Source: Poriferisodalis sp965116715 (GTDB taxonomy: Bacteria; Actinomycetota; Acidimicrobiia; Acidimicrobiales; Poriferisodalaceae). From it: 64,000 nucleotides of DNA. This document shows positions 8,177 through 17,339 of this stretch, piece after piece. The position numbers and the translations under genes were made by a program. A model generated the notes under the pieces. The model saw only the letters and a list, made by a program, of their open reading frames with translations. It was not told the origin of the DNA and searched no databases. Position 1 is the stretch's first letter. Every line of letters starts with the position of its first letter. The stretch covers positions 2,542,001 through 2,606,000 of the forward strand of contig OZ220724.1 in assembly GCA_965116715.1 (NCBI GenBank), written 5' to 3'.

Positions 8177-9469
8177 TTAAGTCGTGAGAGCCGTCAGCGG
8201 CAGCACGGCGACACCGTCGGGGCGGTCGTAGGCGTAACCGCTGGCGGTGATGACGACCTTGCGGGCGGGCGGACCGGGGGTCGCGGGGTCGACTTTGGCG
8301 CACACGCGGTGCAGCGTCTTCGCGGCGCGATCGACCGTGTCCATCGATCCCAGCTTGACCTCGACTGCGATCCATCGGCCGTCTCCCCAGTCGACGATGG
8401 CGTCGATCTCGTTGCCATGGGAGTCGCGGTAGTGGCTGATTGTGGCTTCGTGCGCCTGTGCGTACACGCGCAGGTCGCGGACGACGAGCGATTCGAACAG
8501 GAAACCCAGTGTCTTCAAATCGCTCAGCAGTCGTTCGGGCCCGGCACGGAGCGCGGCGGCGGCCAGCGACGGATCCACAAAATGCCGCTTGGGCGCCCCT
8601 TGCAGCCGCGCGCGGGAGCGCAGGCCCGCCGACCAAGCTGGCACGTCCTCGACGACGAACATGGAGTCGAGGGTCTGGAGGTAGCTCGCGGCAGTCCGCT
8701 GATCTTGCGCGCCATCGCTATCTGCAACGCCGGCAGTGTCAGCTGCGAGCCGGGCGACAGAAGCAGTGGTTGCCGTGTTCCGAGCGACGGAGACGAGCAG
8801 GCGGCTGACTTTGTAGGGGTCCCTGCGTCTGCCCCTGCCACTTCGAGGCTCAGACACTTCCGCGCGGGCAATCTCATTGAGGTAGGCGCGCAGACGGCGC
8901 TGAGCCGGCCCCGCCCCCAAACTGAGATGTTCAGGCCATCCACCCCGGCATAGCTCCTCGGCAAGTTCCGGAATCGTGACAGCGGGACGGTCAGCAGCGC
9001 ATTGTTCGCCGTCCACAAGGCCGGCCAGTGATATCTGCTCAGTTGACATGCCCGATTCAGATAGGGACATCGGGCGCAGTCGAACCCGCATGATCCGCCC
9101 CGCCCCGGAATGACGAATTCCGTCGTCGCCAGGTCGGGCAGTCCCCGTCAGCACAAACCTTCCGTTACGGCGTTCTTCGTCAGCCAGGTGCCGGATGGTG
9201 TTCCAGATCTCGGGGACGATCTGCCATTCGTCGACTAGTCGGGGTTCGGCGCCGTCGAGGAACATGCGGGGCAACAGCCGGGCCTGTTCACGCGCCTGCT
9301 CGTCCTGCTCGAATGAGGCTTCGCTTCGTGCATGGCGTCTGCCAGTCCATGTCTTGCCGCACGCCTTGGGTCCCTCGATGACCACGATCGGGGCGCTGTC
9401 CAGCGCTTCCGCGATCTCGCTATCGGCGATGCGCTCGACATAGCCATGCGGGGTAAGGGTGTTCGCCAC
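8177..9469 (-). CDS. AAA-family ATPase with DUF4143 C-terminal domain
   Basis: A 430-residue protein of the AAA_14/DUF4143 family, common in bacteria and archaea but without a settled role. The Walker A is IEGPKACGKTWTGRR (about residues 33-47), a Walker B-like RLVDEWQ lies near residue 79, and the sensor segment is GRFVLTGTARPG. The DUF4143 part (about 190-420) carries LGFLFESLVVRDLRVYA and the PD-(D/E)XK-like pattern GNEIDAIVDW---WIAVEVKLG, suggesting a nuclease fold. It stands alone on the minus strand between guaA and argJ. A very AT-rich stretch precedes it. Confidence 0.88.
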   Translation of the reverse strand: MANTLTPHGYVERIADSEIAEALDSAPIVVIEGPKACGKTWTGRRHARSEASFEQDEQAREQARLLPRMFLDGAEPRLVDEWQIVPEIWNTIRHLADEERRNGRFVLTGTARPGDDGIRHSGAGRIMRVRLRPMSLSESGMSTEQISLAGLVDGEQCAADRPAVTIPELAEELCRGGWPEHLSLGAGPAQRRLRAYLNEIARAEVSEPRSGRGRRRDPYKVSRLLVSVARNTATTASVARLAADTAGVADSDGAQDQRTAASYLQTLDSMFVVEDVPAWSAGLRSRARLQGAPKRHFVDPSLAAAALRAGPERLLSDLKTLGFLFESLVVRDLRVYAQAHEATISHYRDSHGNEIDAIVDWGDGRWIAVEVKLGSMDTVDRAAKTLHRVCAKVDPATPGPPARKVVITASGYAYDRPDGVAVLPLTALTT

Positions 9470-9530
9470 TGTTTTAGTGTAACATTTTCTATTGTTTTAT
9501 TGTTATAATTTTATCAAGTATGATGTCATG
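9470..9530 (-). promoter_or_regulatory. AT-rich upstream region of the DUF4143 ATPase gene
   Basis: This roughly 60-bp stretch is far more AT-rich than its surroundings. On the minus strand it contains TTGATA followed by AATTATAACAATAAAACAAT, which suits a promoter, but no single -10 box is clearly best. An inverted repeat CACTaaaacAGTG lies next to the start codon and could be an operator. Confidence 0.4.
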
Positions 9531-9753
9531 GTCTTACTGGCAAACACTTTGGCGGCGATCCTGCACGACCGCCACAGAGACACTCGCACGCGATGGTCGC
9601 CGGGGCCAACACATTTTGTGCCGATGACCGATGCGCACTGTGTGGACCATCTGAGGATCTGAGCTGAAATGGAGGAGGCTCCTGGCGCAACCGCAACTAC
9701 CTTGGCCCCACAGCCGCGGCCGTGCCGCGGGAAGCGTGCGACAAGGGCGGATC

Positions 9754-10974
9754 ATGACCTCAGCAGGGGCCGGGAATGCGGCTGCATCGGTGGACTTGCC
9801 GGCTGGTTTCGCTTGCCATGCCGGCAACGTCGGCATGAAGGACGACACCGACGACGTGATGGTGCTGGCGGCAGACCGGGTGTCGGCTGCGGCCGGCGTG
9901 TTCACCAAGAGCCGGTTCGCAGCCTCCAGTGTGCGGCTGAGCCGGGCCAACGTGGCCGATGGGCGGGCGCAGGCCCTGGTGGTCGTGTCCAAGAACGCCA
10001 ACGTGGCAACCGGTGAGCAGGGTGTGCGCGACACGGCGAACCTTGCGCAGCGCGTCGCCGAACTGGTGGGTTGCGAGCCCGGCCAGGTCTTGGTCGGGTC
10101 CACCGGCGTGATCGGCGTGCCGTACCCCGAAGGTGCAGTCGACAGGTATTTCGACCGGCTGATCTCCAGCCCCGGACCAGCGCTCGACAGCACCGACGCC
10201 GTGGCCGCTGCAACAGCGATCATGACCACCGACACCCATCCCAAGACGGCGAGTGTGTCAGTCCCGGCTGGCGATGGCACCGCCAAGGTCGTGGGCATCG
10301 CGAAGGGCTCGGGGATGATCGAGCCCGACATGGCCACGATGATCTCGGTGATCACCACCGATGCCGAGATCGCCCCCGACCGGCTTGATGCCATGCTGCG
10401 CCGGGTCTGCGACGTGACCTTCAACGCGCTCAGCGTGGACACCGACACCTCCACCAGCGACCTGGTGGTGATGCTGGCGAACGGTGCTGCGGGTCCCGTC
10501 GACGAAGTAGAGCTAGAAGAGGCGCTCGCTGCGGTCGCCCTGGACCTGACACGCCAGCTCGCCTTCGACGGGGAGGGCGCCGAGACCCTCATCGTGGTGA
10601 TCGTGAACGAGGCCCGCGACGACGCGCAGGCCAAGCGGGTGGCCAAAGCCATCGTGAACTCGCCGCTTGTCAAGACTGCAGTGCACGGCCGCGACCCCAA
10701 CTGGGGCCGGGTCGCCATGGCGATCGGCAAGTGCAGCGACGAGACCGACATCGACCCGGATCGCGTCAGGATCCGCTTCGGCGACCAAGAGGTGTATCCC
10801 ACGCCTGCCACGGCCGAAGCCCTTGCCGAGCTCGAGGCCTACCTGGCCTCCGACGAGGTGCTGATCTCGGCGGACCTGGGCGTTCGCCCCGACGGCGCAG
10901 GCGGCTCGTTCACCGTGTACGGCTGCGACCTCACCGACCAGTACGTCCGCATCAACGCCGACTACACGACGTGA
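9754..10974 (+). CDS. argJ: Bifunctional glutamate N-acetyltransferase / ornithine acetyltransferase
   Basis: Transfers acetyl from N-acetylornithine to glutamate (and usually also acetyl-CoA to glutamate) in arginine synthesis. Family marks are GVFTKSRFAASSV, STGVIGVPYP and the self-cleavage site KGSGMIEPDMATMI, where the Thr of MATM becomes the nucleophile; the usual H-P-N is E-P-D here. The C-terminal segment HGRDPNWGRVAMAIG is also typical. ATG 9754 has AGGGCGG just upstream; GTG 9736 is an alternative. No other arginine gene is nearby. The stop overlaps the pcrA start as GTGA. Confidence 0.94.
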   Translation: MTSAGAGNAAASVDLPAGFACHAGNVGMKDDTDDVMVLAADRVSAAAGVFTKSRFAASSVRLSRANVADGRAQALVVVSKNANVATGEQGVRDTANLAQRVAELVGCEPGQVLVGSTGVIGVPYPEGAVDRYFDRLISSPGPALDSTDAVAAATAIMTTDTHPKTASVSVPAGDGTAKVVGIAKGSGMIEPDMATMISVITTDAEIAPDRLDAMLRRVCDVTFNALSVDTDTSTSDLVVMLANGAAGPVDEVELEEALAAVALDLTRQLAFDGEGAETLIVVIVNEARDDAQAKRVAKAIVNSPLVKTAVHGRDPNWGRVAMAIGKCSDETDIDPDRVRIRFGDQEVYPTPATAEALAELEAYLASDEVLISADLGVRPDGAGGSFTVYGCDLTDQYVRINADYTT

Positions 10975-13361
10975 ATGACGTTCTGAACGACGATCCAATC
11001 CTCGCACCGCTGAATGCGGGACAGCGCGCTGCAGTCACGCACGGCGACGGCCCGGCGCTTGTGGTGGCCGGCGCAGGCTCGGGCAAGACCCGGGTGCTCA
11101 GCCACCGCATCGCGTACCTGCTCGCCCGCCACGGTGTCAGCCCGTTCGGGCTGCTGGCCATCACCTTCACCAACAAGGCGGCGGGGGAGATGCGCGAGCG
11201 CATCGGCAGCCTCGTCGGTCCGGTCGCGCAGCGGATGTGGATCTCCACCTTCCACAGTGCGTGTGCGCGCATCCTGCGCAGTCACGCGGACGTCCTCGGC
11301 TACGCGGGCACGTTCAGCATCTACGACCAAGCGGATGCGCGGCGGCTCACCCGTGATGTCGTTCGCAAGCTGAAGCTTGACCCCAAGCGCTTCAGTGATC
11401 GCGGCGTGCACGCAACGATCTCGACAATGAAGAATCGCCTTGTCACGCCATCTCAGGCAGCCGAACTGGCCGAGACACCGAATGGCTCCGGTCCTTCTGC
11501 GCGCCAAATTGCGCGCATCTATTCCGAGTACCAGAAACGGCTACAACAGGCCGGTGCCATGGACTTTGACGATCTGATCATGCTCGGTGTGGGTCTGCTG
11601 GAGAAACACCCCGATGTGGCCGAGCAGTACCAGCAGCGATTCGAACACATCCTCGTCGACGAGTATCAGGACACCAATGCAGCACAGGTGCGGCTGATCG
11701 GTCAGCTGTGCGGGCCTGTGCGCAACGTCTTCGTGGTGGGCGACTCCGATCAGTCTGTCTATGCATTCCGGGGCGCGGACATCACCAACATCTTGAACTT
11801 CAGTACCACGTTTGGCGACAGCGCTACGTACGTGCTGGATCAGAACTATCGGTCCAGCCAGGCGATCCTCGACGCAGCCAACTCGGTGATCCGCAACAAC
11901 TTCGGGCGGCCGCCGAAGAATCTCTGGACTGACCAGTCCGGCGGCGCCAAGCCGATCCGCTACCGCGGCACCAATGAGGAAGACGAGGCGCACTACGTTT
12001 GCTCTGAACTCCGCCGCCTGCACAGCGACGACCAGATCGACTGGTCCGATGCTGCGGTCTTCTACCGATCCAATGCACAATCGCGTGCAATTGAAGTAGT
12101 GCTCGCCGCCAGCGATGTGCCATACCAAATCATCGGCACTCGGTTCTATGACCGCAAGGAGATCAAGGACGCACTGGCGTTCTTGCGGGTGGCCGTCAAT
12201 CCATCTGACGAAGTGTCTCTCAGGAGGGTCGTCAATGTGCCTGCTCGTGGAGTCGGCGAGCGCACAATCGCGAAGCTCGAAAACCTTGCCGAGCTAGAGG
12301 GTGAACCGTTCGCCGCTGTGCTCGACCGAGTTGACGAAGCGGGCGTCCGCGGAGCCGCTCGCGCTGGCCTGCTTCAGTTCCGCGACGTTATCGAACGTGC
12401 CTCGGCCCAAGTCCTCAACGGCCCGGCGGCGGTTCTCAAGGCAGCACTCGATGCTTCCGGTTACTTCCGACAGCTTGAGGACGAGATCAATGCGCAACCA
12501 GAAGCGAGCATTGAGCCGCTTGGTCGCATTGAGAACCTTGAAGAGCTAATCGGAGACGCCGAGAAATCCGAGTCATGCGACGAGTTCCTTGAGCGAGTGT
12601 CGCTTGTGAGCGATGTGGACGCAATGCGCGACAGCTCGCAAGTGACGCTCATGACACTCCATTCCGCCAAGGGGCTCGAGTTTGACGTGGTGTTCCTGAC
12701 TGGCATGGAGGACGGCGTTTTTCCCCACTATCGATCCATCACCGAGCCCGACGAGCTGGAGGAAGAGCGTCGGCTGGCCTATGTGGGTATCACCCGGGCC
12801 CGCAAGCAGCTGTACCTGACCCATTCGTGGAGCCGAGCGCTGCATGGTCAAACTCAGTACAACCCGCCCAGTCGTTTCCTCTTGGAGATACCCGAGGACT
12901 TGCTCGACGACCGATCACCCGAGGGCGGCCGCTACGGCTCGTCGTGGCGGCCGGTGACGAGCGACTGGGGAGCCAACCGCGGCGGAGGCCGAGAGAGCGG
13001 CGGCAGCGGAAGTGGCGAAGCCAGCGAGTACAGCCAGCTCGACGAGTCGGAACTGGCCGGCCGGAGCCAGCAGCGCAGCGATCCTGCCCGCCACGACGGC
13101 AGCGCGGCGAAGGGCCGCGAGTCTCGCCGGGAGGAGGCCCGCCGCCGGGTCGCCGCACGGCTGGGAGAGCCGAAGCCGGCGCCCTCGGCTGACCTCGGCT
13201 ACGGCGTCGGCGACGATGTGCTGCACGACCGATTCGGTGCGGGTGTCGTCCAAGAGGTGCGGCCCGACGGCGACGACTGGGAGGTCACCGTCCACTTCGC
13301 CGATGTCGGCACCAAGACCCTCGTCGCGAGCTTCGCCGACCTCCGCCGCCTCCGTTCCTAG
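10971..13361 (+). CDS. pcrA: ATP-dependent DNA helicase PcrA/UvrD
   Basis: A 796-residue superfamily 1A 3'-5' helicase used in repair, replication restart and removal of RecA. Motifs in order are LNAGQRAAV (Q motif), GAGSGKTRVL (Walker A, about residue 35), AITFTNKAAGEMRER (Ia), VDEYQDTN (II), GDSDQSVYAFRGAD (III), DQNYRSSQAIL (IV), TLHSAKGLEFDVVFLTG (V) and EERRLAYVGITRARKQLYL (VI). The C-terminus (about 730-796) has the Tudor-like domain of PcrA, with GDDVLHDRFGAGVV. The frame runs on upstream over argJ, but GTG 10971 is chosen: it gives a GTGA overlap with argJ and translational coupling. Confidence 0.95.
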   Translation: MNDVLNDDPILAPLNAGQRAAVTHGDGPALVVAGAGSGKTRVLSHRIAYLLARHGVSPFGLLAITFTNKAAGEMRERIGSLVGPVAQRMWISTFHSACARILRSHADVLGYAGTFSIYDQADARRLTRDVVRKLKLDPKRFSDRGVHATISTMKNRLVTPSQAAELAETPNGSGPSARQIARIYSEYQKRLQQAGAMDFDDLIMLGVGLLEKHPDVAEQYQQRFEHILVDEYQDTNAAQVRLIGQLCGPVRNVFVVGDSDQSVYAFRGADITNILNFSTTFGDSATYVLDQNYRSSQAILDAANSVIRNNFGRPPKNLWTDQSGGAKPIRYRGTNEEDEAHYVCSELRRLHSDDQIDWSDAAVFYRSNAQSRAIEVVLAASDVPYQIIGTRFYDRKEIKDALAFLRVAVNPSDEVSLRRVVNVPARGVGERTIAKLENLAELEGEPFAAVLDRVDEAGVRGAARAGLLQFRDVIERASAQVLNGPAAVLKAALDASGYFRQLEDEINAQPEASIEPLGRIENLEELIGDAEKSESCDEFLERVSLVSDVDAMRDSSQVTLMTLHSAKGLEFDVVFLTGMEDGVFPHYRSITEPDELEEERRLAYVGITRARKQLYLTHSWSRALHGQTQYNPPSRFLLEIPEDLLDDRSPEGGRYGSSWRPVTSDWGANRGGGRESGGSGSGEASEYSQLDESELAGRSQQRSDPARHDGSAAKGRESRREEARRRVAARLGEPKPAPSADLGYGVGDDVLHDRFGAGVVQEVRPDGDDWEVTVHFADVGTKTLVASFADLRRLRS

Positions 13362-13410
13362 CGGGCCGGAGCCCTGCCGCCTCCGCAGCGGGCAACAGGG
13401 CCACCCTCCT

Positions 13411-14565
13411 ATGCTCCCCGCCGTGGATCTCTTCGAGTATCAGGGCAAGCAGTTCTTCAAGAGCTACGGCATGCCGGTATCCGACGGCGAAGTCGCCTTC
13501 AGCGTCGACGCAGCCGTGACCGCCGCGCAACGCTTGGGCACGCCGGTGATGGTGAAAGCACAGGTGCACACCGGCGGTCGCGGCAAGGCCGGCGGCGTCA
13601 AGTTCGCCGCCACCGTCGACGATGTGCGCACGCACGCCGGCAACATTCTCGGGCTCGACATCAACGGCCACATCGTGCGCCGGCTGTGGATCGAGAAGGC
13701 GTCGGACATCTCCGAGGAGTACTACGCCAGCTTCACGCTGGACCGCTCGGCCAAGAAGCACCTGGGGATGCTGTCGGCCGAGGGCGGCGTCGAGATTGAG
13801 ACCGTGGCGGCTGAGAATCCCGATGCCATCAGCAAGGTGCTGGTGGACCCCGCCGAGGGTCTCAGCGAGGAGGCAGCCCGAGCCTGGGTGGAGGGCGCCA
13901 ATCTCAACCCGGCCGCCACCGATCAGGCCGTCGAGATCCTGCGCCAGCTGTATGTGGCCTACACCGAGGGCGACGCTGACCTCGTCGAGATCAACCCGCT
14001 GATCCTCACGCCCGAGGGCCGGGTGCATGTGCTGGACGCCAAGGTCACGCTGGATGCCAACGCCGTGTTCCGACACGAGGACTACGCGCAGTACGACGAG
14101 ACCCAGCCCCGTGACGAGCGTGAGGAGGCCGCCCACGCCAAGGGCCTGCAGTACGTGGGCCTGGCGGGCAGCGTCGGCGTCATCGCCAACGGCGCCGGGC
14201 TGGCGATGAGCACCGTCGACGTGGTGAACCAGGTGGGCGGCAAGCCGGCCAACTTCTTGGACATCGGCGGCGGCGCCAATGCCCAGGTGATGGCCAATGC
14301 GCTGGAGGTCATCAACAACGACCCCGACGTGCGGGCCATCTTCATCAACATCTTCGGCGGCATCACCCGCGGCGAGGAGGTGGCCAACGGCATCATCGGG
14401 GCGCTCGACGCCGTCGACATCGAAGCGCCGATCGTGCTGCGTCTCGACGGCACCAACGCCGCGGAGGGCCGCGAGATCCTCGCCCCTCACCTCAACGAGA
14501 AGCTGGTGATGGAACCGACCATGCTCGACGCTGCCCGTCGAGCCGTCGCGATGGCCGCGGCCTGA
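13411..14565 (+). CDS. sucC: Succinate-CoA ligase, beta subunit
   Basis: Beta subunit of succinyl-CoA synthetase, which interconverts succinyl-CoA and succinate with formation of ATP or GTP in the TCA cycle. It shows an ATP-grasp domain from DLFEYQGKQFFKSYGMPV, with KAQVHTGGRGKAGGVK near residue 48 and VEINPLILTPEG for metal binding. The CoA-ligase domain has FLDIGGGAN and FINIFGGITRGEEVA. ATG 13411 gives 384 residues; GTG 13423 (reading MDLFEYQ) matches homologues slightly better. sucD begins 15 bp downstream. The order pcrA-sucC-sucD resembles that of mycobacteria. Confidence 0.95.
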   Translation: MLPAVDLFEYQGKQFFKSYGMPVSDGEVAFSVDAAVTAAQRLGTPVMVKAQVHTGGRGKAGGVKFAATVDDVRTHAGNILGLDINGHIVRRLWIEKASDISEEYYASFTLDRSAKKHLGMLSAEGGVEIETVAAENPDAISKVLVDPAEGLSEEAARAWVEGANLNPAATDQAVEILRQLYVAYTEGDADLVEINPLILTPEGRVHVLDAKVTLDANAVFRHEDYAQYDETQPRDEREEAAHAKGLQYVGLAGSVGVIANGAGLAMSTVDVVNQVGGKPANFLDIGGGANAQVMANALEVINNDPDVRAIFINIFGGITRGEEVANGIIGALDAVDIEAPIVLRLDGTNAAEGREILAPHLNEKLVMEPTMLDAARRAVAMAAA

Positions 14566-14580
14566 TCACGGGAGCCTGAG

Positions 14581-15465
14581 ATGAGCATTTTTGTCAACAA
14601 AAACACCAAGGTCGTCTACCAGGGCCTCACCGGTTCGCAGGGCCGCTACTACGGCATGCTGAACCGCGACTACGGCACCAACGTGGTGGCGGGTACCAAT
14701 CCCCGCAAGGCCGGCACCGACGTCGAGGGCGTGCCGGTGTTCGCCGACTGCACCGAAGCGGTGGCGGCGACCGGTGCCAATGCGTCGTGCATCTTCATCC
14801 CCGCGCCGGGCGTGTTCTCCGCCGTCATGGACGCCGCCGAGGCAGGCATCGAGTTCGTGGCCTGCATCACTGAGGGCGTGCCGGCGCACGATGAGGCCCG
14901 CTTCTTCAACATGCTCAAGCGCGACTACCCCCATGTGCGGTTGCTGGGGCCGAACTGCCCGGGCATCATCACGCCGGGGGAGTGCAACATCGGCATCACC
15001 GCCGGGCACATCGCCAAGCCGGGCGGTCCCGTCGGCATCGTCAGCCGGTCGGGCACGCTGACCTACCAGGCGCTGTACGAGCTGCAGCAGAAGGACATCG
15101 GCGTCACGACGTGCGTGGGCATCGGCGGCGACCCCGTGCCGGGCACGTCGTTCATCGACTGCCTCGAGGCGTTCGAAGCTGACCCCGACACCAAGGCCGT
15201 GATGATGATCGGCGAGATCGGCGGCTCGGCCGAGGAAGAGGCCGCCGAGTTCATCAAGCACCACATGTCCAAACCAGTGTCGAGCTACATCGCCGGCGTG
15301 ACGGCACCGCCGGGCAAGAAGATGGGCCACGCCGGTGCGATCGTCTCGGGCGGCAAGGGCACGGCAGCGGCCAAGATGGATGCGCTGCGCGATGCCGGTG
15401 TGCGCGTGGGCCTGAACCCCACCGAGGCGGGCGAGCTGATGGCCGAGATCGTCGCCGCGCTGTAG
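14581..15465 (+). CDS. sucD: Succinate-CoA ligase, alpha subunit
   Basis: A 294-residue alpha subunit that binds CoA and carries the phosphohistidine. The N-terminal CoA-binding domain includes VYQGLTGSQGRYYGMLNRDY and GTNPRKAG. The ligase domain has GPNCPGIITPGE, IVSRSGTLTYQ and CVGIGGDPVPGTSFID. The active histidine is in KKMGHAGAIVSGGKGTA, at about residue 251. ATG 14581 follows GGGAGCC. Length and motifs are normal, and it forms an operon with sucC. Confidence 0.96.
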   Translation: MSIFVNKNTKVVYQGLTGSQGRYYGMLNRDYGTNVVAGTNPRKAGTDVEGVPVFADCTEAVAATGANASCIFIPAPGVFSAVMDAAEAGIEFVACITEGVPAHDEARFFNMLKRDYPHVRLLGPNCPGIITPGECNIGITAGHIAKPGGPVGIVSRSGTLTYQALYELQQKDIGVTTCVGIGGDPVPGTSFIDCLEAFEADPDTKAVMMIGEIGGSAEEEAAEFIKHHMSKPVSSYIAGVTAPPGKKMGHAGAIVSGGKGTAAAKMDALRDAGVRVGLNPTEAGELMAEIVAAL

Positions 15466-15509
15466 AGCGGCGACATCTCGTCCTCTCGGGCCCAGCGGCC
15501 CGTCGCTGA

Positions 15510-16814
15510 CTACGCGTGATTCAGCTCTGCGTAGATCTCCAGCAGGGCTGCGGCGTGGGCCTGAGGGCTGAATGCTGACAGCGAGTCGGCACCCTGGTCT
15601 GCAGTGTCTGGTTCTGACTGCAGGGCGGCAGCGAGGGCCTCAGCGAGCGCTTCTGCGTCCTCGGGCGGTACGAGGTGTCCATTGGTCCCGCCGGCGATAA
15701 ACGCGGGTGCGGCGCCGACCGCGGTCGCAACGACAGGTCGACCCGATGCGATCGCCTCGGCGACGACCATCCCGAAGCCCTCCCGTCTGCTGGGAACGCA
15801 TACCAACCGGGCGCGGCGGTACCAGTCGCCGATCTCAGACGGCGCGACGACTCCGGGGAACGTCGCACTCACGCCACGCCGCAGTGCCAGTGCTTCGAGC
15901 AGCGCACGATCGGGTCCGTCGCCCACGATGACCACTTCGGGTCGCTCCTCAGCGGGCACGAGCGCCACTGCCTCGATGAGCACGTCGAAGCCCTTCTCCG
16001 CCATGAGTCGGCCGACGGCGAGCACCGGGCCGCCGCCAGGCGTCGGCGTCCGAGCTCCGAGCCGGTAAGTGCCGACCGGCATCGACACCACCCGCAGCTC
16101 GGGACCGGTTCGGTGCCCAGCGGGTTTGACGTTGGGCGGCGAGTGCAGGCCCTGCGAGCGCCGCAGCGGCCGGGCCGCCCAGTTGCGCAGGCCCCCGGGC
16201 GCGCCATCAGGACGCTGCACCAGCGCGGCAGCCCAGTTGTGCAGATCCTCGGAGACCGCGACCACAGCACCCGCCCTGCGGAGCACGCGGCGTGCCAGCC
16301 ATCGGTGGACGGCATTGGTGGTGACCGCCGCATCAGAACCGTGAACCTGCACGACACTGCACGCTCGCCGTCCGGCTGCAGCGGCAGCAGCAACGGCAAC
16401 CAGCCCGCAGGGGAACCACCAGTGACCGTGTATGACTGCGGCGCCATTGTTCGAGCGTCGGCGCGCCTGGCGAACGGCGGCGAGCGTGAGCCGGGCGATC
16501 ATCGGGATCACCCACAGCGCCGACAGCCCGGAGAACACCCGGTAGCTCTCGCCCAGCGCCACCCGCGCCTCCACCTTGGCGGGAGCGAATCGCACCCGGC
16601 GCACCTCGATGCCCCCCACCTCCGCACGGCGCGGCGCGTCCGGATGCGCGGGGCACACCACCGTCACGTCGGCGCCGGCGGCAGCCAGCGCCCGTGCATG
16701 ATCGGCCAGGAACGGCTTGTGATGGTCGTCCAGCGACGTCGGAAACCCTGGCGCAACCAGCACCACGCGCACATGTACAGTCTCGCAGCGGTACTCACCC
16801 AAAGGACCTCGCAT
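15510..16814 (-). CDS. Glycosyltransferase family 4 protein
   Basis: A GT-B fold glycosyltransferase that moves a sugar from a nucleotide sugar to an unknown acceptor, probably in envelope polysaccharide or glycolipid synthesis. The N-terminal half has VLVAPGFPTSLDDHHKPFL and IHGHWWFPCGL. The C-terminal half has LAVGRLMAEKGFDVLIEAV, VIVGDGPDRALLEAL and the donor-binding segment CVPSRREGFGMVVAEAIAS, with the usual EGFG---E. The start is uncertain: ATG 16814 is used, GTG 16772 begins closer to the first beta strand, and TTG 16844 extends the frame. It ends close to sucD and is convergent with it. Confidence 0.86.
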   Translation of the reverse strand: MRGPLGEYRCETVHVRVVLVAPGFPTSLDDHHKPFLADHARALAAAGADVTVVCPAHPDAPRRAEVGGIEVRRVRFAPAKVEARVALGESYRVFSGLSALWVIPMIARLTLAAVRQARRRSNNGAAVIHGHWWFPCGLVAVAAAAAAGRRACSVVQVHGSDAAVTTNAVHRWLARRVLRRAGAVVAVSEDLHNWAAALVQRPDGAPGGLRNWAARPLRRSQGLHSPPNVKPAGHRTGPELRVVSMPVGTYRLGARTPTPGGGPVLAVGRLMAEKGFDVLIEAVALVPAEERPEVVIVGDGPDRALLEALALRRGVSATFPGVVAPSEIGDWYRRARLVCVPSRREGFGMVVAEAIASGRPVVATAVGAAPAFIAGGTNGHLVPPEDAEALAEALAAALQSEPDTADQGADSLSAFSPQAHAAALLEIYAELNHA

Positions 16815-16849
16815 CTGCACGGCAATTGGATGCGCGTGGCTCAATCGGG

Positions 16850-17149
16850 CTAGTTGGACTCAGCGACGAGCCACTGCCCTTCGAACAACACAGCCTTGGG
16901 ATCGGGGCGTCCCGAAGCGCCGACCTCGCCGTCACGCGACAGAAAGCGGTGTGCAATTGCTACAACGCCGTTGCTGTCCAGATAGGACACCGTCTGGCTC
17001 AAGGTGCCGGGTGCCTGCCCAGCGGCGGTGGAGGCTCGCGTCGCCGGCCCAGCGAGTTCAAGCAGTTCACCCTTCTGAACCCTCGGCAGGAAGTATGCGT
17101 TGAACAGCGATCGCACCTCGCGCGCTGACGTTCTGATCGATTCGTGCAT
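16850..17149 (-). CDS. Small protein of unknown family, copy A1 of a duplicated divergent pair
   Basis: A 99-residue protein I cannot assign. It is clearly paralogous to the product at 30861-31166: both read LFN--(Y/F)-LPRVQ(K/R)GEL-EL, then GQ-PGT-S, then a C-terminal VA-AHRF---DGEV--SG(K/R)PDPK. No signal peptide or membrane segment is visible; the fold looks soluble, alpha/beta. A small plus-strand gene (B1) starts 190 bp away, divergently, and its own paralogue lies beside copy A2. Conservation of the pair suggests a functional unit such as toxin-antitoxin or another two-protein module. That is inference only. Confidence 0.7.
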   Translation of the reverse strand: MHESIRTSAREVRSLFNAYFLPRVQKGELLELAGPATRASTAAGQAPGTLSQTVSYLDSNGVVAIAHRFLSRDGEVGASGRPDPKAVLFEGQWLVAESN

Positions 17150-17241
17150 GGCGTCGAGATGTCAACTGGGGGCACGTGGCAGTGCTGAGGCCCCGGACGG
17201 CGGATGCGGTGTCTCGGGCCGAAGCTAGATCATAATACAGG

Positions 17242-17259
17242 GAAATACATTAATATTTC
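17242..17259. promoter_or_regulatory. AT-rich dyad between A1 and B1
   Basis: GAAATA (17242-17247) and TATTTC (17254-17259) form an inverted repeat around CATTAA, inside an AT-rich island (about 17229-17266) in the divergent intergenic region. The place suits a shared operator/promoter for A1 and B1. No equivalent dyad is obvious in the shorter A2/B2 spacer. Confidence 0.4.
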
Positions 17260-17339
17260 ACTAAAGAGCCGTGCGGGTTGCGAGTGCTAGAGTTCTTTCG
17301 GTGACGGGGAATGGACGCAGCGAGCGGCGCAGTCGAGCT

